Source: Cohnella sp. GbtcB17 (GTDB lineage Bacteria > Bacillota > Bacilli > Paenibacillales > Paenibacillaceae). From it: a DNA stretch of 64,000 nucleotides. A program made the position numbers and the translations under genes. Positions 1-9,043 of the stretch are shown one piece after another (the stretch's first letter is position 1; the number at the start of each line of letters is the position of its first letter). The stretch lies in the NCBI RefSeq assembly GCF_019091135.1, contig NZ_JAGXJW010000043.1, positions 1-64,000 on the forward strand. The letters run 5' to 3'. The notes below the pieces were generated by a model. It was not told the DNA's origin. It ran no database searches and saw nothing but the letters and a program-made list of their open reading frames with translations.

Positions 1-345
1 ATGGACATTACCAAATATTCCGGCGGCGAGCCGGCCAACTTCCCCGACGTCGGCGGCGGCGCGACGAAGGAGAAAGTCACCGAAGCGTTCAAGATCATCC
101 TGTCCGACGCGAACGTGAAGGGCATCTTCGTCAATATCTTCGGCGGCATCATGAAGTGCGACAACATTGCCGAGGGCGTCGTCGCGGCTGCGCGCGAGCT
201 GGGCCTCGACAAGCCGCTCGTCGTTCGTCTCGAAGGCACGAACGTCAAGCTCGGCAAGGAAATTTTGAACAACTCCGGCCTTAATATCGTGGCCGCGGAT
301 TCGATGTCGGACGGCGCCCAGAAGATCGTCGCGCTGGTGAAATAA
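1..345 (+). CDS. sucC: Succinyl-CoA synthetase (ADP-forming) beta subunit, C-terminal part
   Basis: This is the last 114 residues of SucC, which with SucD converts succinyl-CoA to succinate while making ATP in the TCA cycle. The window edge cuts the gene: the ATG at base 1 is an internal Met in the usual 'GGEPANFPDVGGGA' stretch, so the true start lies upstream. The visible part is the ligase CoA-binding/Rossmann-like C-terminal domain, with GIFVNIFGGIMKCD and VVRLEGTNV motifs typical of the beta subunit. sucD follows 27 bases downstream, the standard sucCD operon order. The fragment ends normally with TAA. Confidence 0.96.
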   Translation: MDITKYSGGEPANFPDVGGGATKEKVTEAFKIILSDANVKGIFVNIFGGIMKCDNIAEGVVAAARELGLDKPLVVRLEGTNVKLGKEILNNSGLNIVAADSMSDGAQKIVALVK

Positions 346-372
346 TCAGGGAGAACCGGGGAGTGTGAAGTC

Positions 373-1299
373 ATGAGCATCTTGATCGATAAAAATACGA
401 AGGTCATTACCCAAGGCATCACGGGGGCGACGGGCGCGTTTCACGCCAAAGGCGCGCTCGAATACGGCACGCAAATGGTCGGCGGCGTTACGCCGGGCAA
501 GGGCGGCCAAACGATCGATTTCGATCTGGAGAACGGCACAAAGGTAACGCTGCCGATCTTCAACACGGTTCGCGAAGCCGTCGCCGAGACCGGCGCGACC
601 GCGTCCGTCATTTACGTCGCGCCTCCGTTCGCCGCCGATTCGATTATCGAAGCGGTCGACGCCGAGCTTGATCTTGTCATCTGCATCACCGAAGGCATTC
701 CGGTGCTGGACATGGTCAAGGTCAAGCGCTACATGGAAGGCAAGAAGACGCGTCTGATCGGACCGAACTGCCCGGGCGTCATCACGCCGGACGAGATCAA
801 GATCGGCATCATGCCGGGATATATTCACAAGAAGGGCCACGTCGGCGTCGTATCCCGTTCGGGCACGCTGACGTACGAAGCCGTTCATCAATTGACGACG
901 CGCGGCATCGGCCAATCGTCCGCGGTCGGCATCGGCGGCGACCCCGTCAAAGGCTCCGAGTTCATCGACATTTTGAACCTGTTCAACGAAGACCCGGATA
1001 CGTATGCGGTCATCATGATCGGCGAAATCGGCGGAACGGCCGAAGAAGAAGCGGCAGAGTGGGTCAAGGCTAATATGACTAAGCCTGTCGTCGGCTTCAT
1101 CGGCGGCGCGACGGCGCCTGCCGGCAAGCGCATGGGCCATGCCGGCGCGATCATTTCCGGCGGCAAAGGCACCGCGGCCGAGAAGATCAAAGTGCTCGAG
1201 GAATGCGGCATTCGCGTTGCGCCGACGCCTTCCGACATGGGCGCGACTTTGGTCGCAGTGCTCGAAGAGCGCGGCATGCTGGAAAAGTGCAAAAGCTGA
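373..1299 (+). CDS. sucD: Succinyl-CoA synthetase (ADP-forming) alpha subunit
   Basis: At 308 residues this is a complete SucD, of usual length. The N-terminal CoA-binding Rossmann domain starts with VITQGITGATGAFH. The ligase domain carries 'GPNCPGVITP' near residue 130 and the phosphohistidine loop 'GKRMGHAGAIISGG' with His256. The alpha subunit is phosphorylated on this His and passes the phosphate to ADP bound by SucC. A Shine-Dalgarno-like purine run (gggagaaccgggg) precedes the ATG. It is co-transcribed with sucC and followed directly by a rho-independent terminator, so sucCD forms its own transcription unit separate from dprA. Confidence 0.98.
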   Translation: MSILIDKNTKVITQGITGATGAFHAKGALEYGTQMVGGVTPGKGGQTIDFDLENGTKVTLPIFNTVREAVAETGATASVIYVAPPFAADSIIEAVDAELDLVICITEGIPVLDMVKVKRYMEGKKTRLIGPNCPGVITPDEIKIGIMPGYIHKKGHVGVVSRSGTLTYEAVHQLTTRGIGQSSAVGIGGDPVKGSEFIDILNLFNEDPDTYAVIMIGEIGGTAEEEAAEWVKANMTKPVVGFIGGATAPAGKRMGHAGAIISGGKGTAAEKIKVLEECGIRVAPTPSDMGATLVAVLEERGMLEKCKS

Positions 1300-1335
1300 T
1301 TTTTAGATCCTATATTTGATTTTTCGGACGGCAGG

Positions 1336-1383
1336 CAGCCTTCCGCGCTCCCATCGGAGCGTGGAGGGCTGTTTGTTTTTTTG
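1336..1383 (+). terminator. Rho-independent terminator after sucCD
   Basis: A GC-rich stem of about 15 pairs (AGCCTTCCGCGCTCC against GGAGCGTGGAGGGCT, with G-T pairs), loop CATC, is followed by GTTTGTTTTTTT. It separates sucCD from dprA. The T-run covers the upstream-most candidate start of dprA (TTG 1381). Confidence 0.88.
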
Positions 1384-1407
1384 AAAAGCGGAAAGGTTGT
1401 GTCCGGA

Positions 1408-2502
1408 TTGTTCGATCAGATGCGCGATACGCTGGCGGCGCTTCATGAGACGGAAGGCGTCGGCTGGGAAACGATCAATACGATTATGGCAAAAGACGGT
1501 TTGAGGGACGCCGCTCTGCGAAGGCCGGGCGACTGGCGGGAATTAGGCCTGTCCGCTCGTCGCGCGGAGGCGATCGCCGCCAGTTTGGACGATTGCCGAA
1601 TGGAGCAGCGTCGCGCCAGATGGGAGAGATCAGGACTATCCGTCGTGACGGAGATGGATCCGGATTATCCGGATTTGCTTCGGCATATTTACAGGCCGCC
1701 CTGGGTGCTCTATTATATTGGTCGATTGGAATTGCTTGCTAGGCCGCAAGTCGCCGTCGTCGGCACGCGGCAAGCGACGATATACGGCAAGCGCGCAGCC
1801 GAGGATTTATCCGCCGCCTTCAGCCATGCGGGACTCGCGGTGACGAGCGGAATGGCCAAAGGGATCGATGCCGCCGCGCATGTCGGCGCTCTTCGCGGCA
1901 AAGGCGGGACGGTGGCGGTGCTCGGCTCGCCGGCCGATGTCGTCTACCCGCCGGAAAACCGCATGCTCTACAAGCGTATTGCGGAAGAGGGCCTGATCGT
2001 CTCGATGACGCCGCCGGACGTCCCGATTCATCCGGGCATGTTTCCGATGCGCAATCGAATCATCGCGGGATTGTCGCTCGGGGTAGTCGTCGTGGAAGCG
2101 GCGTCGCGCAGCGGGGCTTTGCTTACGGCGAACGAAGCGATCAAGGAGAACCGCGACGTGTTCGCGGTGCCCGGTCCGATCAATTCGCCGAGAAGCCGCG
2201 GCACGCTTGAACTGCTTCGGGACGGAGCGGCGGCACAAGTGCTCGAAGCCGAGGATGTGATCAAGCATTACCGGCGCTATCTGGGCGGCGTTCGAATTCC
2301 CGAAATGCCTTCGTACAGCGAACCCGAGCTGACGGAGCAGGAGGCGCGCATCTACCGTTTGTTGTCCGACGGACCGGCTTCCGCCGAGGAATTAAGTCAT
2401 CGCAGCGGCCTCACGTTTGGACTTTTACACGCGGTTCTGATATCTTTACAAATAAAGCAACGAATACACCAGCAGCCCGGTTCCGTATATATAGCCCTTT
2501 GA
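1408..2502 (+). CDS. dprA: DNA-processing protein DprA (Smf)
   Basis: DprA binds incoming single-stranded DNA during natural transformation and loads RecA. The Rossmann-like core starts at 'VAVVGTRQATIYG' and contains 'TSGMAKGIDAAAH', 'VLGSPADVVYPPEN' and 'FPMRNRIIAGLS', all DprA signatures. An N-terminal helix-hairpin-like part (HETEGVGWETI) precedes it and a winged-helix tail (about the last 65 residues) follows. The start is uncertain: the frame is open from TTG 1381, but that codon sits in the terminator T-run. TTG 1408, 11 bases after GAAAGG, gives the usual N-terminus; GTG 1399 and ATG 1420 are alternatives. The neighbours sucD and topA match the Bacillus order. Confidence 0.93.
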   Translation: MFDQMRDTLAALHETEGVGWETINTIMAKDGLRDAALRRPGDWRELGLSARRAEAIAASLDDCRMEQRRARWERSGLSVVTEMDPDYPDLLRHIYRPPWVLYYIGRLELLARPQVAVVGTRQATIYGKRAAEDLSAAFSHAGLAVTSGMAKGIDAAAHVGALRGKGGTVAVLGSPADVVYPPENRMLYKRIAEEGLIVSMTPPDVPIHPGMFPMRNRIIAGLSLGVVVVEAASRSGALLTANEAIKENRDVFAVPGPINSPRSRGTLELLRDGAAAQVLEAEDVIKHYRRYLGGVRIPEMPSYSEPELTEQEARIYRLLSDGPASAEELSHRSGLTFGLLHAVLISLQIKQRIHQQPGSVYIAL

Positions 2503-2581
2503 GCCGGCCCGTCGATTCCGAATTTTCAGCGGACGACGGTCCAGCCAGGGGCCCGTTGACCGTAGGAGAGGAGGTTTTGAC

Positions 2582-4678
2582 GTGGCGGATTCACTCGTCA
2601 TCGTAGAATCCCCGGCCAAGGCCAAGACGATAGGCAAGTACTTAGGCAGCAAGTTTATCGTCAAGGCATCCATGGGGCACATCCGCGATTTGCCGAAAAG
2701 CCAGATCGGCGTGGAAGTGGAAAACGATTTTCAACCGAAATATATAACGATCAGAGGCAAGGGAAGCGTCCTCAAAGAGCTGAAGGACGCCAGCAAGCGG
2801 GTGAAGCGCGTCTATCTCGCGGCCGACCCCGATCGCGAAGGCGAAGCGATCGCATGGCATCTCGCCCATTATTTGGAGTTGAACGAAAAGGACGCTTGCC
2901 GCGTCGTATTTAATGAAATAACGAAGCAGGCGGTCAAGGACGCGTTCAAGACGCCTCGTCCGATCAATATGGATCTCGTGAATGCACAGCAAGCCAGGCG
3001 CGTGCTCGATCGTCTGGTCGGCTACAAGATCAGCCCGCTTCTTTGGAAAAAGGTGAAGAAGGGATTGAGCGCGGGCCGCGTTCAATCCGTCGCGGTGAAG
3101 CTGGTCATGGACCGGGAAAACGAGATCAAAGCGTTCGAGCCTGTCGAATATTGGAGCATCACCGCCCACTTGAAGCAGGGCGCGTCGGCGTTTGAAGCGA
3201 AGTTCCATTCGCTGGCCGGCGACAAAAGCGAGCTGCACACGGAAGCCGACGTCAACAAGGTGCTGGAGAAGATCGGCGACAATCCCTTTACCGTCGGCGA
3301 GATTAAGGAAAAGGAAAGGCAGCGCAACCCTTCGCCGCCGTTTATTACGAGCTCCCTGCAGCAGGAAGCGGCGCGCAAGCTGAACTTCCGCGCCTCCAAG
3401 ACGATGCAGGTCGCCCAGCAGCTGTACGAAGGCGTCGATCTCGGCGCAGAAGGCACGGTAGGTCTTATCACGTACATGCGTACGGACTCGACGCGTATCT
3501 CTCCGATCGCCCAAGAGGAAGCCAAAGATTATATCGTGGAAAAATACGGCGCGAGCTTTTATCCGGAGACGCCCCGCGTCTATTTAAAAAAGAACGCCAA
3601 CGCCCAAGACGCGCACGAGGCGATCAGACCGACCTCGGTGCTGCGCACGCCCGAAGAGGTCAAGCAGTTTCTGTCGCGCGATCAGCTCCGCCTGTACAAG
3701 CTCGTGTGGGAGCGCTTCGTCGCAAGTCAAATGTCTTCCGCCGTGCTCGACACGATGACGGTCGACCTGCTGAGCGGGGAAGCGACATTCCGCGCGGCGG
3801 GCTCCAAGCTGAAGTTTGCCGGCTTTATGAAGGTGTACGTCGAAGGCAGCGATGACGATACGCCCGATGAAGAAAGGCTGCTGCCGGCCCTGACGACCGG
3901 CGACAAGGTGCTCACCGAGTCCGTCGAGCCGAAGCAGCATTTTACGCAGCCGCCGCCGCGGTACACCGAAGCGCGTCTGGTCAGATCGCTCGAAGAGCTT
4001 GGCATCGGCCGTCCGAGTACTTATGCGCCGACGCTGGAGACGATCCAAAAGCGCAACTATGTCGCCATCGAGGAAAAGAAGTTTTTCCCGACGGAGCTGG
4101 GCGAGTTGGTCATTCAGCTCATGGAGGAGTTTTTCCCGGAAATACTCGATGCCGAGTTTACGGCGCATATGGAAGACGACCTCGACCATGTCGAAGACGG
4201 CAAGGAAGATTGGGTCGACGTCATCGGCGAGTTTTACAAGTCGTTCGAGAAGCGGCTTGAAGTCGCCGAAGAAGAAATGAAGGAAATCGAAATCAAAGAC
4301 GAGCCTTCCGACGAGATTTGCGAAAAATGCGGAAGCCAGATGGTTTACAAGATGGGAAGGTTCGGCAAGTTTCTCGCTTGTTCGGGCTTTCCCGAATGCC
4401 GCAATACGAAGCCGATCGTCAAGGCCACCGGCGTCACATGTCCGAAATGCAAGAGCGGGCAAGTCGTCGAGCGGCGCAGCAAAAAAGGACGCATGTTTTA
4501 CGGCTGCGACAAGTATCCGGAATGCGACTTCGTCTCGTGGGATAAGCCGGTGCCGAAGCCATGTCCCGATTGCGGCGGCATGATGGTGGAAAAACGCGTG
4601 CGGGGTCAGACAGAATGGCACTGCACCGCCTGCACGCATCAGGAGGAAGCGGCGGAACTCGAAGAAGCGCTTGACTAA
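2582..4678 (+). CDS. topA: DNA topoisomerase I (type IA)
   Basis: This enzyme relaxes negative supercoils by cutting one strand through a 5'-phosphotyrosine. The 698-residue protein starts at GTG 2582, eight bases after an AGGAGAGGAGG site. The TOPRIM domain has the Glu of 'VESPAKAKTIGKYLG' (residues 7-21) and 'ADPDREGEAIAWH'. The catalytic Tyr is in 'LITYMRTDSTRIS'. The C-terminus holds three zinc ribbons (CEKCG...C...C, CPKCK...C...C, CPDCG...C..C). Length and architecture are normal. An inverted repeat lies in the gap to trmFO. Confidence 0.98.
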   Translation: MADSLVIVESPAKAKTIGKYLGSKFIVKASMGHIRDLPKSQIGVEVENDFQPKYITIRGKGSVLKELKDASKRVKRVYLAADPDREGEAIAWHLAHYLELNEKDACRVVFNEITKQAVKDAFKTPRPINMDLVNAQQARRVLDRLVGYKISPLLWKKVKKGLSAGRVQSVAVKLVMDRENEIKAFEPVEYWSITAHLKQGASAFEAKFHSLAGDKSELHTEADVNKVLEKIGDNPFTVGEIKEKERQRNPSPPFITSSLQQEAARKLNFRASKTMQVAQQLYEGVDLGAEGTVGLITYMRTDSTRISPIAQEEAKDYIVEKYGASFYPETPRVYLKKNANAQDAHEAIRPTSVLRTPEEVKQFLSRDQLRLYKLVWERFVASQMSSAVLDTMTVDLLSGEATFRAAGSKLKFAGFMKVYVEGSDDDTPDEERLLPALTTGDKVLTESVEPKQHFTQPPPRYTEARLVRSLEELGIGRPSTYAPTLETIQKRNYVAIEEKKFFPTELGELVIQLMEEFFPEILDAEFTAHMEDDLDHVEDGKEDWVDVIGEFYKSFEKRLEVAEEEMKEIEIKDEPSDEICEKCGSQMVYKMGRFGKFLACSGFPECRNTKPIVKATGVTCPKCKSGQVVERRSKKGRMFYGCDKYPECDFVSWDKPVPKPCPDCGGMMVEKRVRGQTEWHCTACTHQEEAAELEEALD

Positions 4679-4684
4679 ACAAGG

Positions 4685-4728
4685 CGGCTCTCCAGATCGC
4701 AAGCGCGTCTTGCAGGTCGTGAGAGCCG
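4685..4728 (+). other. Imperfect inverted repeat between topA and trmFO
   Basis: Outer arms CGGCTCTC (4685-4692) and GAGAGCCG (4721-4728) are perfectly complementary. An inner hairpin GCAAG-CGCGT-CTTGC (4699-4713) sits between them. There is no T-tract, so it is not a classic terminator. It may be an mRNA stem between two co-transcribed genes. Confidence 0.5.
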
Positions 4729-4759
4729 AATGCATTTGCAGGGCAGGAGGTAACTGATC

Positions 4760-6088
4760 GTGAATTCATTTCCAGTCGTGACGGTAGTAGGAGCGGGACT
4801 TGCCGGCAGCGAAGCGGCCTGGCAGATCGCTTCGCAAGGCGTGCCGGTCAAGCTGTATGAGATGAGGCCGGTTCGCAAGACGCCGGCGCATCATACCGAC
4901 CGGTTCGCCGAGCTCGTGTGCAGCAATAGCTTAAGAGCCAACGGCCTGACCAATGCGGTCGGGGTACTTAAAGAAGAAATGAGATTGATGGGTTCGCTGA
5001 TCCTTTCGGCGGCCGATCGTCATGCGGTGCCTGCCGGCGGCGCTCTGGCCGTCGATCGGGAAGGCTTCTCCGGCGAAGTGACGAGCCGCTTGCGCGAGCA
5101 TCCGCTCGTCACTGTCGTCAACGAAGAGCTGTCCGACATTCCGCAAGACGGAATCGTCGTGATCGCGACCGGTCCGTTGACCTCTCCCGAGCTGTCCGCG
5201 CAAATCAAGGAATTGTTCGGCGAAGAGTATTTTTACTTCTACGACGCAGCGGCGCCGATCGTCGAAAAAGATTCGATCGACATGGATAAAGTATTTTTGG
5301 CTTCGCGCTACGACAAAGGCGAAGCGGCCTATTTGAACTGCCCGATGACCGAGGAGCAATTCGACGCGTTTTACGAAGCGCTCACCACGGCCGAGACGGC
5401 CGAAATCAAAGATTTTGAGAAGGAAATGTACTTCGAGGGCTGCATGCCAATCGAAGTGATGGCAAGCCGCGGCAAACAGACGGTGCTGTTCGGTCCGATG
5501 AAGCCGGTCGGGCTGGTCGATCCCCGAACGGGCAAGCTGCCGCACGCCGTCATTCAGTTGCGGCAGGACAATGCCGCGGGCACGCTGTTCAACCTCGTCG
5601 GCTTCCAGACCCATCTCAAATGGGGCGAGCAGAAGCGGGTCTTTTCGTTGATTCCCGGCCTTGAAAACGCCGAGTTCGTCCGTTATGGCGTCATGCATCG
5701 GAACACGTTCATTAATTCTCCTAAGCTGCTGAAGCCTACATATCAATACCGCGAAAGAGAGACGCTCTTTTTCGCAGGACAAATGACCGGCGTTGAGGGT
5801 TACGTCGAATCGGCGGCCTCCGGCATGATCGCCGGCTTAAATGCGGGCAGACTCGCGCGAGGGCTGGAGCCGGTCACGCTCCCCGAGCACACGACGCTTG
5901 GCAGTATGGCGCATTATATTACGACGGCCGATTTCCGCCATTTCCAGCCGATGAACGCGAACTTCGGTTTGTTCCCGCCGCTCGGCAGAAAGGTGAAGAG
6001 CAAAAAAGAGAAAAACGAGGCGATCGCGGAACGCGCGCTTGAGGCGGTCCGGTCATTTGCCGAAGAGTCGCGGTTGGTGGGCTCATAG
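4760..6088 (+). CDS. trmFO: Methylenetetrahydrofolate-tRNA-(uracil-5-)-methyltransferase TrmFO
   Basis: TrmFO is a flavoprotein that makes m5U54 in the tRNA T-loop from methylene-THF and reduced FAD. The 442-residue protein starts at GTG 4760, seven bases after GGAGG. Near the N-terminus it has the FAD dinucleotide motif 'VVGAGLAGSEAAWQIA', then 'ELVCSNSLRAN' and 'YFEGCMPIEVMASRG', which contain the two conserved Cys residues of the family. The C-terminal 'GQMTGVEGYVESAASG' and 'PMNANFGLFPPL' motifs are intact. In Bacillus subtilis, xerC (codV) follows trmFO; here hslV follows directly after about 140 bases. Confidence 0.98.
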   Translation: MNSFPVVTVVGAGLAGSEAAWQIASQGVPVKLYEMRPVRKTPAHHTDRFAELVCSNSLRANGLTNAVGVLKEEMRLMGSLILSAADRHAVPAGGALAVDREGFSGEVTSRLREHPLVTVVNEELSDIPQDGIVVIATGPLTSPELSAQIKELFGEEYFYFYDAAAPIVEKDSIDMDKVFLASRYDKGEAAYLNCPMTEEQFDAFYEALTTAETAEIKDFEKEMYFEGCMPIEVMASRGKQTVLFGPMKPVGLVDPRTGKLPHAVIQLRQDNAAGTLFNLVGFQTHLKWGEQKRVFSLIPGLENAEFVRYGVMHRNTFINSPKLLKPTYQYRERETLFFAGQMTGVEGYVESAASGMIAGLNAGRLARGLEPVTLPEHTTLGSMAHYITTADFRHFQPMNANFGLFPPLGRKVKSKKEKNEAIAERALEAVRSFAEESRLVGS

Positions 6089-6230
6089 AGCTATAGGCAG
6101 TCGAGGCGGCGGCAGCGTGCGATGAGCTGACCGCTTCTTTGGCGCAATGCCTGTCGTCTTCCATTTTCAAGTCAATGTTAGACAATGAGCGATGCATGAT
6201 TTCAAAGAGATACGAGAGGGAGGAACAAGC

Positions 6231-6773
6231 ATGGACGCAACTTTTCACGCGACGACGATCTGCGCGGTCAGACACAACGGAAAAGGCGCGATCGCGGGGG
6301 ACGGCCAGGTCACGTTCGGCAATAGCATGGTCATGAAGGCTTCCGCCAAAAAGGTTCGCCGGCTGTACCGCGGCCAGGTGCTTGCCGGTTTTGCCGGCTC
6401 GGTCGCAGACGCGATTACGTTGTTCGAAAAGTTCGAAGGCAAACTGGAGGAGCATCATGGCAACCTGCAACGGGCGGCCGTAGAGCTAGCCAAGGATTGG
6501 CGCTCGGATCGCGTGCTGCGTCGCCTTGAAGCGATGCTGCTTGTCGTTGACGCTTCGGGCATGCTGCTCCTGTCCGGAAACGGTGAAGTGATCGAGCCCG
6601 ACGACGGCATTCTGGCGATCGGCTCCGGCGGCAGCTTCGCCTTGTCCGCGGCCCGAGCGCTTAAGCGCCACGCGCCGCAGCTGACGGCTGCAGAGATCGC
6701 AAGAAACTCGCTGCAGATCGCTTCCGAGATTTGCGTATTTACGAACGACAATCTGGTCGTCGAAGAGATTTGA
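6231..6773 (+). CDS. hslV: ATP-dependent protease peptidase subunit HslV (ClpQ/CodW)
   Basis: This is the proteasome-beta-like peptidase of the HslUV complex, 180 residues. ATG 6231 is chosen because GAGAGGGAGG lies just upstream; the frame is open from ATG 6192 but without a ribosome binding site. Family motifs 'IAGDGQVTFGN', 'KKVRRLY', 'LAGFAGSVADA' and 'GILAIGSGGSFAL' are present. The N-terminus reads MDATFHATTICAV: neither Ser nor Thr follows the initiator Met, unlike E. coli HslV (Thr) or B. subtilis CodW (Ser). The catalytic Thr, if used, would be Thr8 after removal of a seven-residue leader. hslU follows 23 bases later. Confidence 0.96.
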   Translation: MDATFHATTICAVRHNGKGAIAGDGQVTFGNSMVMKASAKKVRRLYRGQVLAGFAGSVADAITLFEKFEGKLEEHHGNLQRAAVELAKDWRSDRVLRRLEAMLLVVDASGMLLLSGNGEVIEPDDGILAIGSGGSFALSAARALKRHAPQLTAAEIARNSLQIASEICVFTNDNLVVEEI

Positions 6774-6796
6774 ATCGGACAAATGGAGGGATAGCG

Positions 6797-8191
6797 ATGA
6801 ACGACCAACTTACCCCGCGGCAGATCGTGGCCGAGCTGGACAAATATATCGTAGGTCAAAAACCCGCCAAGCGTTCGGTAGCCGTCGCGCTGCGCAATCG
6901 GTATCGCCGCAGCAGACTTCCCGACGAGCTTCGGGATGAAGTCGTGCCCAAAAACATTTTGATGATCGGACCGACCGGCGTCGGCAAGACGGAGATCGCC
7001 CGCCGGCTTGCGAAGCTCGTCCATGCGCCTTTTATCAAGCTTGAAGCGACGAAGTTTACGGAGGTCGGCTACGTAGGACGCGATGTCGAATCGATGATCC
7101 GGGATCTCGTCGAAACTTCGATCCGCATGGTTAAGGAAGAGCGGACGGAAAAGGTCAAGGACAAGGCCGTCCGTGCGGCCAACGAGCGTTTGGCTGCGCT
7201 GCTCGCGCCTTCTCCGGTCAAGGCGAAGTCGCAGCGCAATCCGCTGGAGATGCTGTTCGGCGGCAATTCGAACGCCCAGGCCGAAGAACCCGATCCCGTG
7301 GATCCTGATCTTGTCTCCAAGCGCGCAGACCTGTTGAACAAGCTAGAGAGCGGCAAACTCGAGAACGAGCTTGTCGAGGTCGAGGTCGAAGACCAGACGC
7401 CGTCGATGATGGATCTGTTTTCCGGACCCGGCCAGGAGCAGATGGGCCAAAACATGCAGGAAATGCTGAGCCAGTTCATGCCCAAAAAGCGTAAAAAGCG
7501 CAAGCTGCCCGTTCGGGACGCCCGCAAGGTGCTCGTACAGGAAGAGGCGAGCAAGCTGATCGATATGGACGAGGTCGTCTCCGAGTCGGTGCGGCGCGCC
7601 GAGCAATCGGGCATCATCTTTCTCGACGAGATCGACAAGATTGCCAGCAACGGCCGCGGGCAAGGGCCCGACGTGTCGCGTGAGGGCGTTCAGCGCGACA
7701 TCTTGCCCATCGTGGAAGGCTCGACCGTCGTCACCAAGTACGGTCCCGTCAAGACGGATTATATTCTGTTTATTGCCGCGGGCGCTTTTCACGTCGCGAA
7801 GCCGTCGGATTTGATTCCCGTGCTCCAGGGCCGCTTCCCTATTCGTGTCGAGCTCAGCAGTTTGACGGACGAAGACTTCGTTCGAATCTTGACCGAGCCC
7901 GAGAACGCGCTGACGAAGCAATACGCGGCATTGCTAAGTACCGAAGGCATCGAGGTTGAATTCACGCGGGAGGCGATATCCGAGCTGGCGAACATGGCGC
8001 AGGACGTGAACCGCAATACCGAGAACATCGGCGCGCGCCGGCTGCATACGCTTTTGGAAAAGCTGCTGGAGGATTTGTCCTTCGAGGCGCCGGAGCTTCA
8101 GCTCGAACGTCTCGAGATTACGCCGGAATACGTGCGGGAAAAGCTCGGTACGATTGCGAGCAATCGCGATTTAAGCCAATATATATTGTAA
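6797..8191 (+). CDS. hslU: ATP-dependent protease ATPase subunit HslU (ClpY/CodX)
   Basis: HslU is the AAA+ unfoldase that feeds substrates to HslV. The start is ATG 6797, six bases after GGAGGG, giving 464 residues, normal for the family. The N-terminal 'LTPRQIVAELDKYIVGQ' is followed by Walker A 'GPTGVGKT' (residues 58-65) and the 'GYVGRDVESMIRDL' pore-loop region. The variable I-domain (about 140-240) is rich in Glu, Gln and Lys. Walker B is 'GIIFLDEIDKIA', sensor region 'ARRLHTLLEKLLEDLSFE'. Translational coupling with hslV is likely. Confidence 0.98.
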   Translation: MNDQLTPRQIVAELDKYIVGQKPAKRSVAVALRNRYRRSRLPDELRDEVVPKNILMIGPTGVGKTEIARRLAKLVHAPFIKLEATKFTEVGYVGRDVESMIRDLVETSIRMVKEERTEKVKDKAVRAANERLAALLAPSPVKAKSQRNPLEMLFGGNSNAQAEEPDPVDPDLVSKRADLLNKLESGKLENELVEVEVEDQTPSMMDLFSGPGQEQMGQNMQEMLSQFMPKKRKKRKLPVRDARKVLVQEEASKLIDMDEVVSESVRRAEQSGIIFLDEIDKIASNGRGQGPDVSREGVQRDILPIVEGSTVVTKYGPVKTDYILFIAAGAFHVAKPSDLIPVLQGRFPIRVELSSLTDEDFVRILTEPENALTKQYAALLSTEGIEVEFTREAISELANMAQDVNRNTENIGARRLHTLLEKLLEDLSFEAPELQLERLEITPEYVREKLGTIASNRDLSQYIL

Positions 8192-8225
8192 AACCGTTGC
8201 TTAAGTCAGGCAGGAGGAAGCCGTC

Positions 8226-8993
8226 ATGACGCTGTTGGAAAAAACCCGCTCGCTGAACGCGCTGCTGCAGAAGGCCGCCGGGAAGTCGCTAAGCTTTCGC
8301 GAAATGGCGGAAGGCTTGCGGGGAACGCTTACGGGCGGCGTATTCGTCGTCAGCAGGCGCGGAAAAATATTGGGGGCCGCATTGCCTTCGCATTTTCAGG
8401 ATTGGATGCTGAAGCAAGAGGGGCAGGCCGAGTACCGCTTTCCGAACGAAACGAACGCGCGGCTATTGCGAGTTGAGGCGACGGCGGTAGACATTGATGT
8501 ATATGAGTACCTAGCACCAGTGGAAGCGGCGTTCGTCGGAACAAATGTCACAATAGTGCCAATTATTGGAGGCGGGGATCGATTAGGGACTATAGTCCTT
8601 GCCCGTGAAGGCGGCCATTTCGGAGACGATCATCTCATCCTCGCGGAGTACGGTTCGACAATTATTGGGATGGAAATTTTAAGGGAACGCGCCGAGGAAG
8701 CCGAGCTCGAGTCCCGCAGCAAGACGGTAGTCGCGATTGCGGTGAGCTCGTTATCGTTCAGCGAATTGGAGGCGGTCGACCAGATCTTCGAAGAATTAGA
8801 AGGAAAAGAAGGGCTGCTCGTCGCTTCGAAGGTCGCCGATCGAGCCGGCATCACGCGTTCGGTTATCGTAAACGCGCTGCGAAAATTGGAGAGCGCCGGG
8901 GTCATCGAGACTCGCTCTCTCGGCATGAAGGGCACTTACATTCGAATTATGAATCCGAAGCTGCTCCCGGAATTGGCGTCCAGAAAAACCTGA
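8226..8993 (+). CDS. codY: GTP-sensing pleiotropic transcriptional regulator CodY
   Basis: CodY represses stationary-phase, nitrogen and motility genes when GTP and branched-chain amino acids are plentiful. The 255-residue protein has the N-terminal GAF ligand domain (about 1-155) and a C-terminal winged helix. The recognition region, from 'ASKVADRAGITRSVIVNALR' through 'SAGVIETRSLGMKGTYI', is nearly identical to other CodY proteins. An AGGAGGAAG site precedes ATG 8226. It closes the dprA-codY gene run; a strong terminator follows, insulating it from the flagellar operon that CodY regulates in B. subtilis. Confidence 0.98.
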   Translation: MTLLEKTRSLNALLQKAAGKSLSFREMAEGLRGTLTGGVFVVSRRGKILGAALPSHFQDWMLKQEGQAEYRFPNETNARLLRVEATAVDIDVYEYLAPVEAAFVGTNVTIVPIIGGGDRLGTIVLAREGGHFGDDHLILAEYGSTIIGMEILRERAEEAELESRSKTVVAIAVSSLSFSELEAVDQIFEELEGKEGLLVASKVADRAGITRSVIVNALRKLESAGVIETRSLGMKGTYIRIMNPKLLPELASRKT

Positions 8994-9007
8994 CATCCCC
9001 AAATCGA

Positions 9008-9043
9008 AAGCCCTAATCTCATTTTGAAGATTAGGGCTTTTTT
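9008..9043 (+). terminator. Rho-independent terminator after codY
   Basis: A perfect 12-bp stem AAGCCCTAATCT / AGATTAGGGCTT with an eight-base loop is followed by a T-run. The region after it (9044-9219) is AT-rich and must contain the fla/che promoter, but no convincing -35/-10 pair or SigD box could be assigned by eye. Confidence 0.95.

Noticed and set aside
1..3. ATG at base 1 as the sucC start
   Set aside because: It aligns with an internal Met of SucC; the gene is cut by the window edge.
1381..1383. TTG 1381 as the dprA start
   Set aside because: It lies in the T-run of the sucCD terminator with poor spacing to a ribosome binding site.
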